Shown here piece after piece: positions 1 through 12,229 of a stretch of DNA of 64,000 nt; the first letter of the stretch is position 1, and the number at the start of each line of letters is the position of its first letter. Made by a program: the position numbers and the translations under genes. Source of the stretch: Salvia splendens (Eukaryota; Streptophyta; Magnoliopsida; Lamiales; Lamiaceae). Under the pieces are notes generated by a model. It was given only the letters and a program-made list of their open reading frames with translations, ran no database searches and was not told where the DNA came from. Location of the stretch: assembly GCF_004379255.2 (NCBI RefSeq), contig NC_056034.1, positions 7,938,501 to 8,002,500 on the forward strand. Direction: 5' to 3'.

Positions 1-1205
1 ATTTATTATTTTTGAGGAGTAATTACGGAGTATTTTATTTTATTGGGAATAATATGCTAATGATTGTTTTGAAAAACCGCAATATTCTTTTTCTTAATCT
101 CAATTCGGGAAATAGAGGAGGACTTGACACAATCAGAATCAGTACATGTCTTGATAAAAAGGAATGGCATCATTCAAGTTTAAAGGGGGCAGAAGGGACG
201 ACCACAGTAATTACTGCCCAGCATTTAAAAATACTTGTTTAATGAGACAAAAAAAACTTGTGTAAGTTTTCACCAGAAGTTCAAAAAAAGAATTACCATT
301 CTTATAAATAGAAAATGATTATTTTTATTATTAGAAATCAAAATCTGTCTCAAATAAGAAGTGACATTTATGGTGATTAAAAATAGTTCTTACTGTATTT
401 TATTATAAAAATTACTGTTTTAAAAAATTATTCAAAATAGGATGTATTGAATCGAACCAATCTTGATTCAATCGCACACACATCAATATGTGTCAAAATT
501 AATAGATATCGGTACCAAAATTTGTATTATCTTAACTTTATTCATTTACTCATAATTGAAGCCTTGCAGATGTCACTCTTAACAATCTTCCAATTTGATA
601 ATTGAGTATAGTAATTGTACAGACAGCTTGATTGTGAGTATTTCTAATGTGTAAAGTTTCATGATCTTGATTGTCCAAGCTTGAAGGTATCATGTACTCT
701 ACACAGAGCTTGGAAAATATGTACATATATAGCATCAATGTGCAACGATAAAATACTGACAATAATGAAATTATATCGGCTATATAATAATACTACTAGT
801 AAAAATAAGTAATTTTGCATCATCAATACAAGCACTGACAATGACGGACACAACGTAAACCATCCAGGAACTTAAGTCTTTATCAAGTTTTTTTCTTTTT
901 TTTGTAATTTAAGTAACAATATCAAAATTTTAATATTTTTTGCAATTTACTATGCGAAAGTCATAACAAGAATTACATGCAAATTTATGCGTGTACCCAT
1001 AAGAATAAGAGTGTATCTAATTCGATAATTTAGATTAATTTCGGAAAACATCTTTTCCCAAAATAAAAATATAATAATACGACAAAAATATTGAAAATCT
1101 AGTAGACGGATTCGTGTAGATTCGCAACCTGCAACTACTTTTGCTTGAATTTCACTGCTGCAGTAATTTAGCTCTAAATGGTCCCACCATCTACTCTCTG
1201 CTCAA
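1..1205. other. AT-rich intergenic DNA, no gene seen
   Basis: No frame here shows a recognisable protein and no RNA gene is visible. The DNA is AT-rich and ends at the TTA (1206-1208) that flanks the left end of the Harbinger element. Confidence 0.6.
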
Positions 1206-1612
1206 TTAGGCCATCCACAATAAGAATAGGTCAGCAATAGCCCAGTCATAGCCTAGCCACTACCACATCATCAGCACTAAAAATCCTCCTGCCACATTAT
1301 AAATAGCCCAGCCATAGCCTAGCCACATCATAAATAGCCCAGCCACATCAATAGCTACATCACTAATAACAATTATATAAAATGACATAATTAACAATCA
1401 CACAATATACGGAATTTAATTTACGAGACATATACGGGAAACATTAATAATACTATCCACATCACTATTAACAAATATATACAAAATGAAATAATTAACA
1501 ATCACACAATATACGGAATTAAATTTACGCCACAAAAACGAGAAAATTCACTAATATTAATAAAATTTTAAAAGTACATTAATTAAAAAAAATTACATAA
1601 TTAAAAAAAAAA

Positions 1613-3128
1613 CTAACGTCGTGCAGTCCTCCGCGCCCATAACTCTTCAATTAAATCCTTTTGGAGTCGAATATGAGCCTCCGTTTGGCGCATGTCGGCG
1701 TGTGCTTGGAGGCGGCCGTCTTCATCGTGGGGTACCCCACTCCGTACGTTAGGGGCGGCTACGCCGTGGCTTGGACCAGCTTCATTATCGTCGTTGGCCC
1801 AATCAGTCAGTTGTCCACCTTCATCTTCGACAATCATGTTGTGCATGATTATACAGGCGTACATTATATCAAATAAAGCCCCTTGGCCTAGCGGTAAAGG
1901 GTGCTGGATACCGCGTCCATCCTGGAGGTCTCGAGTTCGAACCCTGGGTGGCGTAATTTGTCTTTCCTCCTTGTTATAGGAGTTGATTTGTAATTTCCTC
2001 CTTCATATATATGATATAAATATATGAAGTTAATTTTTTTTTTAAAAAAAAGGCGTACATTATATCAGCAATGCAGTCGACGTGCCACAAACGCGTTGGC
2101 CCCTTAACTGCCGCCCATCGAGCCTGGAGCACACCAAATGCGCGTTCCACGTCCTTGCTCACCGACTCCTGCCGTGCCGCAAAGTAGGCCTTCTTCTCAT
2201 CTCCTGGGCATCGGATCGTCTTCACAAAGACGGGCCACCTAGGGTATATCTCATCCGCCAAGTAGTAGCCCATATCATGTCGGTTGTCGTTGGCGACAAA
2301 ACTGATGGCCGGACCGACACCCTGACACTGCTGGTTGAAAAGTGGCGACGAGTTGAGGTCGTTGTTCGAACCAGCTATCCCAAAATACGCATGCCAAATC
2401 CACAGCCGGTAATCAGCTGCGGCCTCGAGGATTATCGTGGGATTCTTTCCCTTGTAGCGGGTAGTGTACATCCCCTTCCAGGCGGCGGGGCAGTTCTTCC
2501 ACTCCCAATGCATACAATCTATGCTGCCTAACATCCCTGGGAACCCATGCTGTTCCCCGTGCATCCGCAGCAAATCCCGGCAGTCATCGGTGGTAGGGCT
2601 TCGAAGGTACTGATCACCGAATATTTCAATCACGCCCTGACAGAAATACTTCATACACTCCAGGGCAGTCGTCTCACCGATGTGGAGGTACTCGTCCCAC
2701 ATGTCTGCAGCGCCTCCGTAGGCCAACTGCCGGATTGCCGCAGTGCACTTTTGAATAGGAGTGTGGCCGGGTCTGCCAGCCGCATCGTGCCTAAAGCGGA
2801 AATACAGATATCGTTGCTCCAATCCGTTAACAATACGCATAAACAGGGACCTGCGCATCCTAAAACGGCGCCTGAAAAGGTTGGCGTTGAACCGCGGCTC
2901 ATGTGCGAAGTAGTCTTCGTATAGGCGCTGATGTGCAGCTACGTGATCACGATCAATCACCGCTCGGCGGTGTACCACTGGTCGAGGTCGAGGTACCGCC
3001 GGCCGCAAGGCCCTCTGCATCCATTGATCAATCTCACGGTTCGTATAGGCCTCTAGCGCTTCGTTCATTATACGCTCGTACTCCTCAGCATCCCCACCAC
3101 TCCCACCACTACCACCGGCGTTACTCAT
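1613..3128 (-). pseudogene. PIF/Harbinger transposase (DDE, plant transposon protein family), interrupted by SINE
   Basis: The predicted nuclease cuts and moves Harbinger elements. I start it at the ATG at 3128 because the preceding in-frame residues look non-coding and the N-terminus there is Gly/Ser-rich. Conserved blocks of the plant Harbinger DDE domain are visible: GSIDCMHWEWKNCP (first Asp), FGIAGSNNDLN (second Asp) and KDVERAFGVLQARW (Glu). Translation runs from 3128 to about 2068, meets the SINE, then resumes from about 1871 to the TAG at 1613-1615 with a C-terminus starting near MYACIIMHNMIVED. If the SINE and one target duplication are discounted, the lengths (1061 + 259 nt) sum to a multiple of three, so the SINE appears to be the only major lesion. 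Transcribed as it stands it would be truncated. Confidence 0.85.
1855..2067 (+). mobile_element. tRNA-derived SINE with 16-17 bp target duplication
   Basis: An insert of about 180 bp (1872-2050) is flanked by AGGCGTACATTATATCA at 1855-1871 and again at 2051-2067. It has an internal RNA polymerase III promoter: an A box matching TGGCCTAGCGG (1884-1894) and a B box GAGTTCGAACCC (1933-1944). It ends in a T-run and A-run tail next to the second duplication. Long perfect flanking duplication, pol III boxes and tail are the classic features of LINE-mobilised tRNA-derived SINEs. It lies on the + strand, antisense to the transposase it interrupts. The promoter half resembles a tRNA but the body does not fold as a complete tRNA, so I do not call it a tRNA gene. 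Confidence 0.88.
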
Positions 3129-3255
3129 TTCTAGGTGTTGATCTTGTACAGAAATTAAGATAGAGAGAGTACTCGTTAATACAAGTGGTGCAAATGAAAA
3201 TGACGGGCAAGTAGCGTATATATAGTGTTTCGGAAACAAAAAAAAATTAAAAATT

Positions 3256-3440
3256 TGCGCTAGGCGGTGCGCTAGGCGATCCGGACGCTGCAATAACGCC
3301 TAGCGGATCGCCTAGCGCCGCGGAACCGCCGAGCGCTAGGCGGTTTTTTTCCACGAAATCGGCTAGGCGGCTGCAATAGTTCGCCTAGCGCACCGCCTAG
3401 CGCCGACGCTCGGCTAGGCGGTGCGCTATGCGCTATTGTG
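3256..3440. repeat. Subterminal GCTAGGCG / CGCCTAGC inverted-repeat array
   Basis: About 185 bp at the transposase-promoter end of the Harbinger element holds around ten copies of a GCTAGGCG-like octamer in both orientations, far more GC-rich than the flanks. Subterminal repeats of this kind are often transposase binding sites and can form hairpins. That role is inferred. Confidence 0.6.
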
Positions 3441-3450
3441 GATGCAATTA

Positions 3451-6330
3451 TAATCGATATCCCAGAGAAAAAGAAAAAAAAATAAAAGAAGAGAAAAGAA
3501 AAAACAGAAAATAATAAAGAAAAGAAAAGAAAAAACATAAAAGAATAAAGAAATCAACAATCATTAGCGCGCTAAGCATGACCTAGCAAAACCTACTGCG
3601 CATCTTCCCACACTTAACTAATTAAGCATCTACCTAAATCCCAATCATTACCCTATTAATTAACATCTTTGATCAATTTATTAGAAAGATGCTAGATGTT
3701 TATTTTATGATTGATAATATAATATATATTGACGAAATACCTTGTTATTAGTACTTCTCATGTTTCATCTTTTTATTGAGATACGGATATGGTTTGACTA
3801 AAAAAAAAACCATTGATATGAACTAGGAGTATACTATATATGTTTTCTAAAGTTTACTTGAAAAAATAATTTTTAAGTGATTTAACTAATTGATAACTAC
3901 TTTTACATAATAAGTTATATACAATTTGGATTAATTAATAAGACAATGTTAAAAAAATAAATTTTAAAATTAAATTCGATCCAGTAGAGGCTTAAGCCCC
4001 TTCATCTCCTCATATGGGTATGCCAACAATATAAATTGAGCAAAATTATCTCAAATGATAGAGTACATAAGCCTGAAATTTCATATATATAACACTCTAT
4101 CCAAGTAAATAATACTAGTCCGTTCAGTTGGCATGTCTCATTATCATATAATTATTTATTTAGATTTAAATTATGAGATTATTTTAATTAAAAAATAATA
4201 ACTATAGTTAATTATTGACTATCCATCTAAACTTAAATTATAAAATTTAATCTTATGAATTCATCCAAACAAATACTAACATATTCGTCCATATAACATA
4301 TTCATCCAAACACATACTAACACATTTATCCATATAGACTAACCCTCAAGGTAAGTACATAATGACATGCATAAATTTCATTATCCAATGCGCATTGAAC
4401 ACATCGGCTTCGAGTTTACATAAGAAACTGATGAGCTCAATTATAAAAATATTGATGACATTTATTGTTATCAAGCTATATATATGTTTCCCATGATGCC
4501 AACTCCACAATAAAAAAATGTTGCTCGTGAAACTGTTCGGATTTTATTAAAATACATCATCCATTTAATTGTTGTTTCAATTCACATGTCACCCTGTATT
4601 GTTGGTGCATTTTTACTTAATTTTTAGACACCGTAATTGCTCGAATGCTAGTTTAGTAGTAATTGATAATAAGGCCACAATCAAGCAATGGTTTTAACGA
4701 ATTAATTGAAATCCCCAATTCCACTTAGAAAATTATGTGTGCCAATATGTTGGTTGGACCTTGTTTAATTTATTCTCTCATTTACATACATGCACATACA
4801 TTTATTTATTTCATAACTACCGAAACTTCAACTGAGACATATCTTATGATCCTTAAATAATATTTTGTTCTTAGTTTCTTAGAAAGTCATGTTTGTTATG
4901 AGCCTATGACTATAGTCTGAATATATGTATGAAACTCATTTACCTTTAGCACTAATTAAGATGTGGATTTTGTTATATGCATGCATATACATTATAATTA
5001 AAATACTAATATTAATTTGTTTTCATGCGTTTGTCACATTTATTTATCGTTCATTAATTTAAACCTCATTTTTGTTGGTCAACTATGCCCTTGCCACCGA
5101 AAAAAATATGCATCGTCACAAAATCTTATTAATTGTATTAATACATCAAATCAAATCAAGTCCAGACCGATTGTGATCGCGACGTTAAACCAACAAATCC
5201 GAGGGGAAAGTTAAATCTTCAATGTGTTTGATATAATTGGGATAACAAATGCTATGGTGAATATATTTACCAGCATTCTATGTTTTTAAGTATAAACGAA
5301 ACATAAGAAGATGCTTTAAAGATAGTTTAATCGTTCTATGATTTTTATTATTATTATTATTATTATTATTGTTACTATTACTGTTTCAGGTCAACTTATT
5401 TCTTCTTGACTTATATATGTGGAATTTATTAATGGCATGTTACTATGTTAGACACAATTGGGCGTCTCAAATAATGGGTCGATGCAACTAACACCGTATA
5501 AAAATAGTAACTTAAAACATGCAAACATTTAAAATAGAACGGATTAATAGGCTAAGAAGAATTAGTTGGTTTTCATCAAAAGAAGATAATAGACTAATTC
5601 ATAACATAAAAATACGACGCTTAAATGATAATGATATACCTAAAACATTATTATAACTTTTTTAACAGTACAAATGTTGTCATGATTGAAGAATTATATG
5701 CGAGTTCATTATATAGTAGAGTAGTTAGTAGTAGTAATTGTTTATGAGATTTTGGCGGCACACGACTAAGCTACTATGCAGAGATCAAATTTGATAAGTT
5801 AATACATAGCCGACCACACCCAATATAAAAGTGCAAATAGATAAAAATTTAAGTGAAAGCGTACTAAAATAATGTACTACTGCTGCGTTGGGTTGTTATG
5901 ACTAATATAATGAGATTATCCATCTAGGATTAAGTTGTGAGATTATTTTAGTTAGAGGGGAAACTATAACTAATCATCATGAGACTATCCATCTAAAATT
6001 AAGTGGAAGGGTTCAATCTTATGAACCAAACCTGATACATATTTAATCATAAGATTTAATCTTGCCAACCGAACGCCACACCGTACTTAATAAAATTGAT
6101 AAATAAGAATGGTACTACTCCTAAGAATGGTACTACTCCTACAGTCCTTCCTACTATTTACTTCAATTGACTATTAGGTTAAACAAATTGTATATTTACT
6201 TTTAATTTTTACTTTCGACCCAATAACCAGAGGCGTCGGCGGCTTTCGTGGGTCTTCTAATATCCTCATTTTTTTTTAAATTTTGTAATTTGGTTTTGGT
6301 GATTTTATAGAAGTTACTGTATATTTATAT
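3451..6330. other. AT-rich intergenic DNA with MITE-like patches
   Basis: No protein gene is recognised. A short (ATT)n tract lies at about 5344-5371. A MITE is annotated separately at 5880-6082, and a partial relative with a similar end (CCGTTCAGTTGGCATG) and similar internal phrases sits near 4118-4280. The end of the interval is the likely promoter of the BAG gene. Confidence 0.5.
5880..6082. mobile_element. Small MITE with GCGTTsGGTTG inverted ends
   Basis: About 200 bp bounded by imperfect inverted ends (GCGTTGGGTTG on the left, complement of GCGTTCGGTTG on the right). Flanks share an imperfect GTACT-type duplication. There is no coding capacity. The internal phrase 'gagattatccatcta..attaag' is repeated within it and again near 4160-4260. 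A hAT-type MITE is the best guess; the boundaries are uncertain by a few bases. Confidence 0.45.
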
Positions 6331-6332
6331 AA
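6319..6332 (+). promoter_or_regulatory. Putative TATA box of the BAG gene
   Basis: The TATATTTATATAA tract lies about 690 bp before the ATG and just upstream of a CT-rich stretch (6385-6420) typical of plant leaders. A long 5' leader, possibly with an intron, would follow. Inferred from composition only. Confidence 0.35.
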
Positions 6333-7019
6333 TCTGACCTCAATGCTGTTGTGTTCGCTGTCCATACAATTTGTAATATCTTTACGTTTCTCTCTCTTCG
6401 CGTCTTCTTTCTCCAGCCTTGCAGAGAGAGAAGCACGCAGTAACCAACTCAATATTCAGTTAATCTTTCCCCGTTAGAGTCTCGGCATTGTGTTTTTTTT
6501 TAGGGATTTTCATCGGAGTTTTTTCAACTTACGGAGACTAGATATTAGTATTTGCAGATTTCACTCTGTAACTGATTCTTTCGAAATTTTGTGAGAGATC
6601 TGATTATTTTTTAATTCTGTCGGGCGATTCAGCCTCAACCCAACGCAATTAACAACCTTTCTCAGCCTCTCTTCGCCGATCTTTCCCGAACACTCGAGAT
6701 TCCCGGGTTTGACTTTTTTAATTTTTACCTTTTTCCTTTTTTCCCCATTCGAGCTCAAACTAAATCTTTGTCCCATTTTATTTGGTGATTTCCTCTCACG
6801 AATTTGCGGTAACATTCAGACGCGTGGATGCGACGTTGTGATGATGATATTCAGAAATTTGTGAAGCTTTCGCCTTATTTTTTTTATCTGCGAGGGTTTT
6901 TCTTTTCCGAGTCAACCCGTGGATCAACTCGCAGTTTGTTTTTGATCTGCTGAATTCCAAAAAATTATCGGGATTTCAACCGTATTTCCGCGGCTAGTTA
7001 ATAGTATCTGTGATCGAAG

Positions 7020-8269
7020 ATGATGCGGATGAGGACTAAGAATGAAACTTTACCACCCGATTTTAACGGCGGCAGAGGCGCGGAGAAAGAGTGGGAGATG
7101 AGGCCCGGCGGAATGCTGGTCCAGAAGCGTACCGACGGCGGAGAAGAGAGCCGAGTGCCGCCGCCGCCCAACATTCGAGTCCGCGTCAAATACGGTTCAC
7201 TTTATCATGAAATCCGCATCAGCTCTCAATCAACCTTCGGTAATTTCCTCATCGTGATTTGCTTTTATATGTTTCGTTTTAAAAAATATTCATCATAGGA
7301 GTATCTGTTTGTTACTGAATTTAGGGGAATTGAAGAAGATGCTGTCGGCGCCCACGGGGCTACACCACCAGGATCAGAAGCTGTTTTACAAGGATAAAGA
7401 GAGGAATTCGACTGCGTATCTAGACAGTGCCGGAGTGAAAGACAAGTCTAAATTGGTGTTGGAAGAGGACGCCATTAGCAAGGAGAAACGCTTCCTAGAA
7501 ATGAGGAAGAATGCTAAAATGGAGAAGGTTGCAAAAACGCTGTCAGATATCAGCTTGGAGGTTGATAGGCTGGCTTCGCAGGTATTTGCAAGCTTCATTC
7601 TGTTATTAGTATGAACTACTAGTATTTATGAAAACTCGTCGTAATTTGTATTGTATGAAATATGGATTGGCGCAGGTATCTTCTCTTGAAACTGTGATTT
7701 CTAAAGGCGGGAAAGTGGTGGACAAGGATTTAGTGAACCTCATTGAGCTGTTGATGAATCAATTGCTCAAATTGGATGGCGTCGTTGCTGACGGCGATGT
7801 CAAATTACAGAGGAAAATGCAGGTAATTTATTCGATTACATGAATGTGTAGTCTTGTCTGTGTGAGGTGTGGTGTTACAAGGAAGAAGCTGATTCTTGAA
7901 TCTTGAATTTTATAGGTGAGAAGAATACAGAAGCTTGTGGAGAAACTTGATGCGATGAAACTCAAGAATTCGATGCCTGGAAACCAAGTTCCATCGCAGA
8001 AGCACTCGAATGGTACTGATGTGCCTTCTTCACCAGGTCAGCATCAAGCCCGGCATTCCATGGGGGAGTCTTTGATCGACTGTGATTCACCAAAGCTGCA
8101 GGATGAACATCAACCTTCAAGGAGCTCGGGCTCGGGCACTTCTGTGGTGATCACAACACAATGGGAGACTTTTGATTCTACTTCGAATCCATTTTTAGGT
8201 GGCTCTTGGACCTCCAGTACAACAGAAAAAGGCAACATTCGTCCAGCTTTCAGTTGGAACTTGCTGTGA
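7020..8269 (+). CDS. BAG family co-chaperone with ubiquitin-like domain (plant BAG1-4 type)
   Basis: Predicted 325-aa cytosolic regulator that binds the Hsp70/Hsc70 ATPase domain through its BAG domain, while the UBL domain links to proteasome or partner proteins. Exons deduced from reading frame and GT-AG sites: 7020-7239, 7325-7581, 7676-7822, 7916-8269; total 978 nt, in frame. The N-terminus has the plant BAG signature MRPGGMLVQKR (about residues 27-37). A UBL fold follows (about 52-122, from IRVRVKYGSLYHEI to KDKSKLVLEED), then a helical BAG domain (about 135-220) containing KLQRKMQVRRIQKLVEKLD. The Ser/Thr-rich tail (NPFLGGSWTSS) is probably disordered. Length suits plant BAG1-4 (about 270-340 aa). 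An upstream ATG pair (MMRMR) makes the exact start uncertain by a few codons. Plant members of this group act in stress tolerance and growth; the specific role here is unknown. Confidence 0.93.
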
Positions 8270-9506
8270 GTTGGTAGTAAGATCCAACGCAATGCTGTGT
8301 CTAGTGTGGATTTGTTTGGAAGTATGTTTGGTATCGATTCTCGATTCTTTTCTGTATTTAGAGCTCTTGTCTTCCCATATGTGTTCCTCTTCATCACAAA
8401 TAAATGGGGATACTTGCAACGGCCGAGGCCACGCTTGATCATCCCCATTGAGTTTGTTTATATTTTGTAATATGTGTCGTACTACTTGTACTTATAGTTT
8501 GCAATTGCATTTGAATGAGTAGTTTTTTTTCCTGATGCAACAGAATCTTATTCGGAGTTGTAAATTTTGTTTAATACTTTACATATGAGTAGTTAAAACC
8601 CTGGGGTGATCATGTTCTTCCTTGCATTTTTGAGAATTAATCATTCGTCTATATAGTATATGTACATTTGCTTCCTAAACAACATGAAACAAGAAGAATA
8701 CATATCTGTGAAGGATTTACTTATTCATCCATCAAAAAGTTCGACTCTTATTTTAATTAATTTATTATTGTACTATGAAGTTGTAAATTGGTAAACATAA
8801 GGACAAACTTATGATATGATCATAGCTTATTCTAATTTTCTAACATTGTACAATATATTCATAATTGTTCATATTAATAATTATTATTATTATTATGAGT
8901 ATGATTTTTTCCGTTTACAATAATTAACCATGTCTTTATATACATTAAAACAGCTTGTTTGCTGGTCCTGACAAGACAAGGACAGAATATTGGTGATGAT
9001 GTTTCCTTTCTTCTCTCTTTTTGTTTAGATAGAGTATCAAACTATATTATTGCTTGAAATACAATAATGTATATGTATAGTTAATCCACTATAAGCCATA
9101 AGGCCATCGCATTTAACCTTGTTCATGAAATTGCAATTATGTTTTGAAATTTTTATTAATAACCCACGATAGTATTAATTGATATACAAATGTAGTGATA
9201 CAGGGTAGTAATAGGTCAAATCCTTCTAAATTCTATGTTTTTTGTGCACATGACATGAAATTTAGATATTTAGAAATTTAGAATCATACATAGGTAGGGA
9301 AATACATAAAGATTTTTTTTCCTTTTGATATTAGCATACAATACATACTCATCATCATCATCCTGTAAAATGTAGGCAGACAAACTGTAAGTGTTTCCAA
9401 CAGTTAACTCTAAGTTACCATTTCCTTGGATCAGTAGTTCAACTATTTTTCGACTTGAAACCAATTAGTATGTACAGCGGTTAAGGTGTTTCCGAAGCTG
9501 CTGAAT
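8270..9506. other. Convergent 3' region between BAG gene and response regulator
   Basis: Contains the BAG 3' UTR (to roughly 8570) and AT-rich spacer. No further gene is seen. The response regulator on the opposite strand ends at 9507, so the two genes converge. Confidence 0.55.
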
Positions 9507-11467
9507 TCAGATCCCTTCAAGGGTTTGGATTTGATCTTCTCCAAACAGTCCAAAGGCAAGTAAAGATTCCAGAGCAGCGCCGTTGTAGTCACACTGTATT
9601 GAACAAAAGTCAGTCATAAGAATTATATCGGGCGCAGTAATTAGAAGATGATGAAGTTACTGAATAGCATGCCTGATTTGTAGATTCAATAGCTTTATGG
9701 AACTGAGAAGAAGTAGTGCCAAACACCACAGAGTCTATTGTTCCTTCTACCTGCTGTTTGTAAATAACAATTGTGTAAAGAACAAAGAAACTCCGAGAAA
9801 AAAAGTTTTGCTGAAAAAAGTAATATGTGTTTGGACTTGCCTGGTAGCCAGCTAGATCATAAGATGAACTAGTCATGCCAATGCCATCATATAAGAGGGA
9901 GGGGCTTTCAGTATATTCACATCCATGCTGCTGTCAAATTCTTCACTTAATCAACAGTTTCTAAAAAGCTGTGTTATGTTTGTGCTAATGTAAAAGTGAA
10001 GAGCAAATAGAAAGAGTACCTGTTGTTGATTTTGGAAGTTGATGAGTTGATATGAGGGAATACTACTGTGAAGATGAGTTGGATTCAAGTTGAAGGGCTG
10101 TTGTACATGTGAGGCAGGCAAATCATAAACAGAACAAAACGGCGAATCATCAACTATCCCTCCATTGAACTGCTGGTCTTGGACCAGAGACAGATTCGAC
10201 GTAGGCAGTGGTGGCAGCAGCAACGGTTCATTTAAATGTTCCGCGAAACAAGTTTGGTCTGTGTTGTTCAGCAACTCATCAATATCAAAATTCACAGAGT
10301 TTCCTGACTGGTGGTGCACTAAATGAGTAGTAGAAGGCAATGCACAAGCAATTTCTGAATTTTTGTTGATTGAATTTGAGCCAAGACTAATATGGGATGT
10401 GGGATGTGTCTGATATGAAACCGGAAAGCTCTCAAACCGAAACTGGGGTTTGGTTAATCTGTTGAGAGAATAATTCGACACATAGCTCGTGGTCCGAATC
10501 ATAGTCTCATCATCCTCACCAGCCTCGAGTTTGTAACTTGCATCCGAAACTCGTTTCAGGAACATCCTATATTTCTGCAAATGGCTAGCCACATTTTCTC
10601 TGGTTAATCCAGGCACATCCATCACTTGAAGAATTTTCTTCGGCACAGCTCCTACATTAATTAAAAATTAAAATAAGTTAATTATGAAAATTGAGATTGC
10701 ATATATATGAATAGAAAGTAATAATGCTTACTCTCGAGACCAATGCTTCTAATAGCCTCCAAGAAGCGATAATGCAGTGCATTAGTCCAAATAACTTTGG
10801 GTTTTTTAGTATTAGCATCACCACATTCAAACCTCTCTTTATTCTGTGGTCTTCTCTTGGAGTTTTCATTACTATTTACTTTCTTTTTCATGGCAGCAAA
10901 TTGCCATAAATCCTTCAAGTCATTTGGAGACACTGGCTTTGATATGAAAAGTGCAGCGCCACTCTTGTTCGCCTTCGAAAGCACAACCTCTTTGCTATCA
11001 ACCGACATCACTGCGCCATACCATAAAAATATTCAAGCAATGAATGAATTAAACAAGAAAAAAAATATACAAATACACAAACTTACAAATCACAGGCAGA
11101 TTGAATTCATGAGTGATGGCTTCTCGAAGCTGGAAACCGTTCATGTCTGGCATGTTGACGTCCGACACCACCAAATCAAACGAGCCGCCCTTGATCCGAA
11201 GGGCGCATAGCGCATCATTAGGGTGCTTCGCCGTCACAACTGGAATTCAAATTCAAATACTTATTCATGTAAGATTAATTGAATACATTTCAATAAAAAA
11301 TTTAAAAAAGAAGCAAATTATGAACCTGAATATTTGAACTTCTTAAGCAGCGCTGCAACAACTGCAAGACATGTTGTATCATCATCCACCACCAAAATAC
11401 TTATCGAATCGCATGATCTTCTCGGCTTAGACGAACGCTTCAAACAAATATTATTTTCACTTGCCAT
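9507..11467 (-). CDS. Type-B response regulator (receiver + GARP DNA-binding), cytokinin signalling
   Basis: Predicted nuclear transcription factor at the end of the cytokinin His-to-Asp phosphorelay, about 486 aa. Exons on the minus strand: 11467-11326, 11239-11087, 11010-10732, 10651-10020, 9930-9841, 9750-9673, 9593-9507; phases agree and the total is 1461 nt. The receiver domain shows the acidic cluster VVDDD (28-30), phospho-acceptor Asp74 in [10 protein letters not shown] and Lys123 in FISKPVS. The GARP/Myb-like domain (about 168-222) has [19 protein letters not shown] and [17 protein letters not shown], near-diagnostic of type-B ARRs. The C-terminal half is Gln/Asn-rich, as expected for an activation region. 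Introns 5 and 6 appear to start with GC rather than GT (CAG|GCAAGT, CAG|GCATGC). The last two introns are therefore less certain, and the C-terminus could differ. Sequence upstream of the ATG holds a TATA-like motif. Confidence 0.93.
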
Positions 11468-11544
11468 TTTTATTTTTGGGAAATTGGGTTGACAAATGTT
11501 GATGGTAAATAAGAAAAGGGGAGGGAAAAGCAAAGGCAAGTGAG

Positions 11545-11555
11545 AAATTATATAC
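11545..11555 (-). promoter_or_regulatory. Putative TATA box of the type-B response regulator
   Basis: Read on the minus strand, GTATATAATTT lies about 80 nt upstream of the ATG at 11467, a plausible core promoter spacing with a short leader. Position-based inference. Confidence 0.4.
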
Positions 11556-12229
11556 AACAATGTTTTGGAGGTCTTTTTTGAATACTACTTATTTATTTTG
11601 GAGCCCTAACAATCTGTATTTGGAAATAAATAAACAAAATTTGGAGGGAATTTCATTTTAAATTCTGTAGTGGTGGTTTTGAAGTTTTTTTCACGATGTA
11701 ATTAATGTGGGGAATCTGAGTAAAATATCATATACCATACATATTATAATTAAGATGTATGTTCATATAATGTAGTCTTCTTTTTCGGATCGGTTAATTA
11801 TATTGATGTATGGCGAATTTAATGTTACTCATTTTGAGGTTACTAATGTCTATATTAGATAGTGCACATAATTTTGGATGAGTTATTGTTATTTAGGAGT
11901 ATTTAACAGATCTCCTTGTAGGGCTATTTTATTTATATTTATAATTAAAAACAAATAAAATAACTTAATTTACGATGTGCGTCCAGAGAATAATTAGAAG
12001 ATCTCGAAATTTATTTATTTAGCTAAAATAAAAGAAACTTTAAGTAAAAAGTCTTCATTTACAATCAAATAACACAATGAGATGATTTGTCACATGTATA
12101 TATCATGTACTGTCCACGTCATCTTCAATTTGTTCGAAATTTATTTGTAGAAAAAAATTACTAGAAAATTTAAAATTCATAGTTGTATATACAACAACAT
12201 TAACAAATGTAACCAATTGAGGAGATTTA
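11556..12229. other. Response-regulator upstream region, no gene seen
   Basis: AT-rich DNA between the response regulator promoter and the Harbinger-type element starting at 12230. No coding sequence is recognised. Confidence 0.5.

Larger units (their letters stand above)
1209..3447 (-). mobile_element. PIF/Harbinger DNA transposon, transposase-only, split by a SINE
   Basis: A 2.2-kb element bounded by TTA on both sides (1206-1208 and 3448-3450), the 3-bp duplication typical of PIF/Harbinger. The left end carries CCATCCACAATA (1211 onward) and the right end the complement of GCATCCACAATA (to about 3444), giving short imperfect terminal inverted repeats. It holds one minus-strand transposase gene and a GC-rich subterminal block at 3256-3440 made of GCTAGGCG and its complement. 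No ORF1 (Myb/SANT-like partner) lies inside it, although autonomous PIF/Harbinger elements normally carry both. Related left ends occur at 14261 and 59301. Confidence 0.85.

Noticed and set aside
1872..1960. A tRNA gene (A and B boxes, GTTCGAACCC arm)
   Set aside because: The sequence lacks a full cloverleaf with a matching acceptor stem, is followed by a non-tRNA body and A/T tail, and is bounded by a 16-17 bp target duplication. It is a SINE.
5017..5214. 65-aa frame in the intergenic region
   Set aside because: No family resemblance, no splice context and AT-rich surroundings; no support as a gene.
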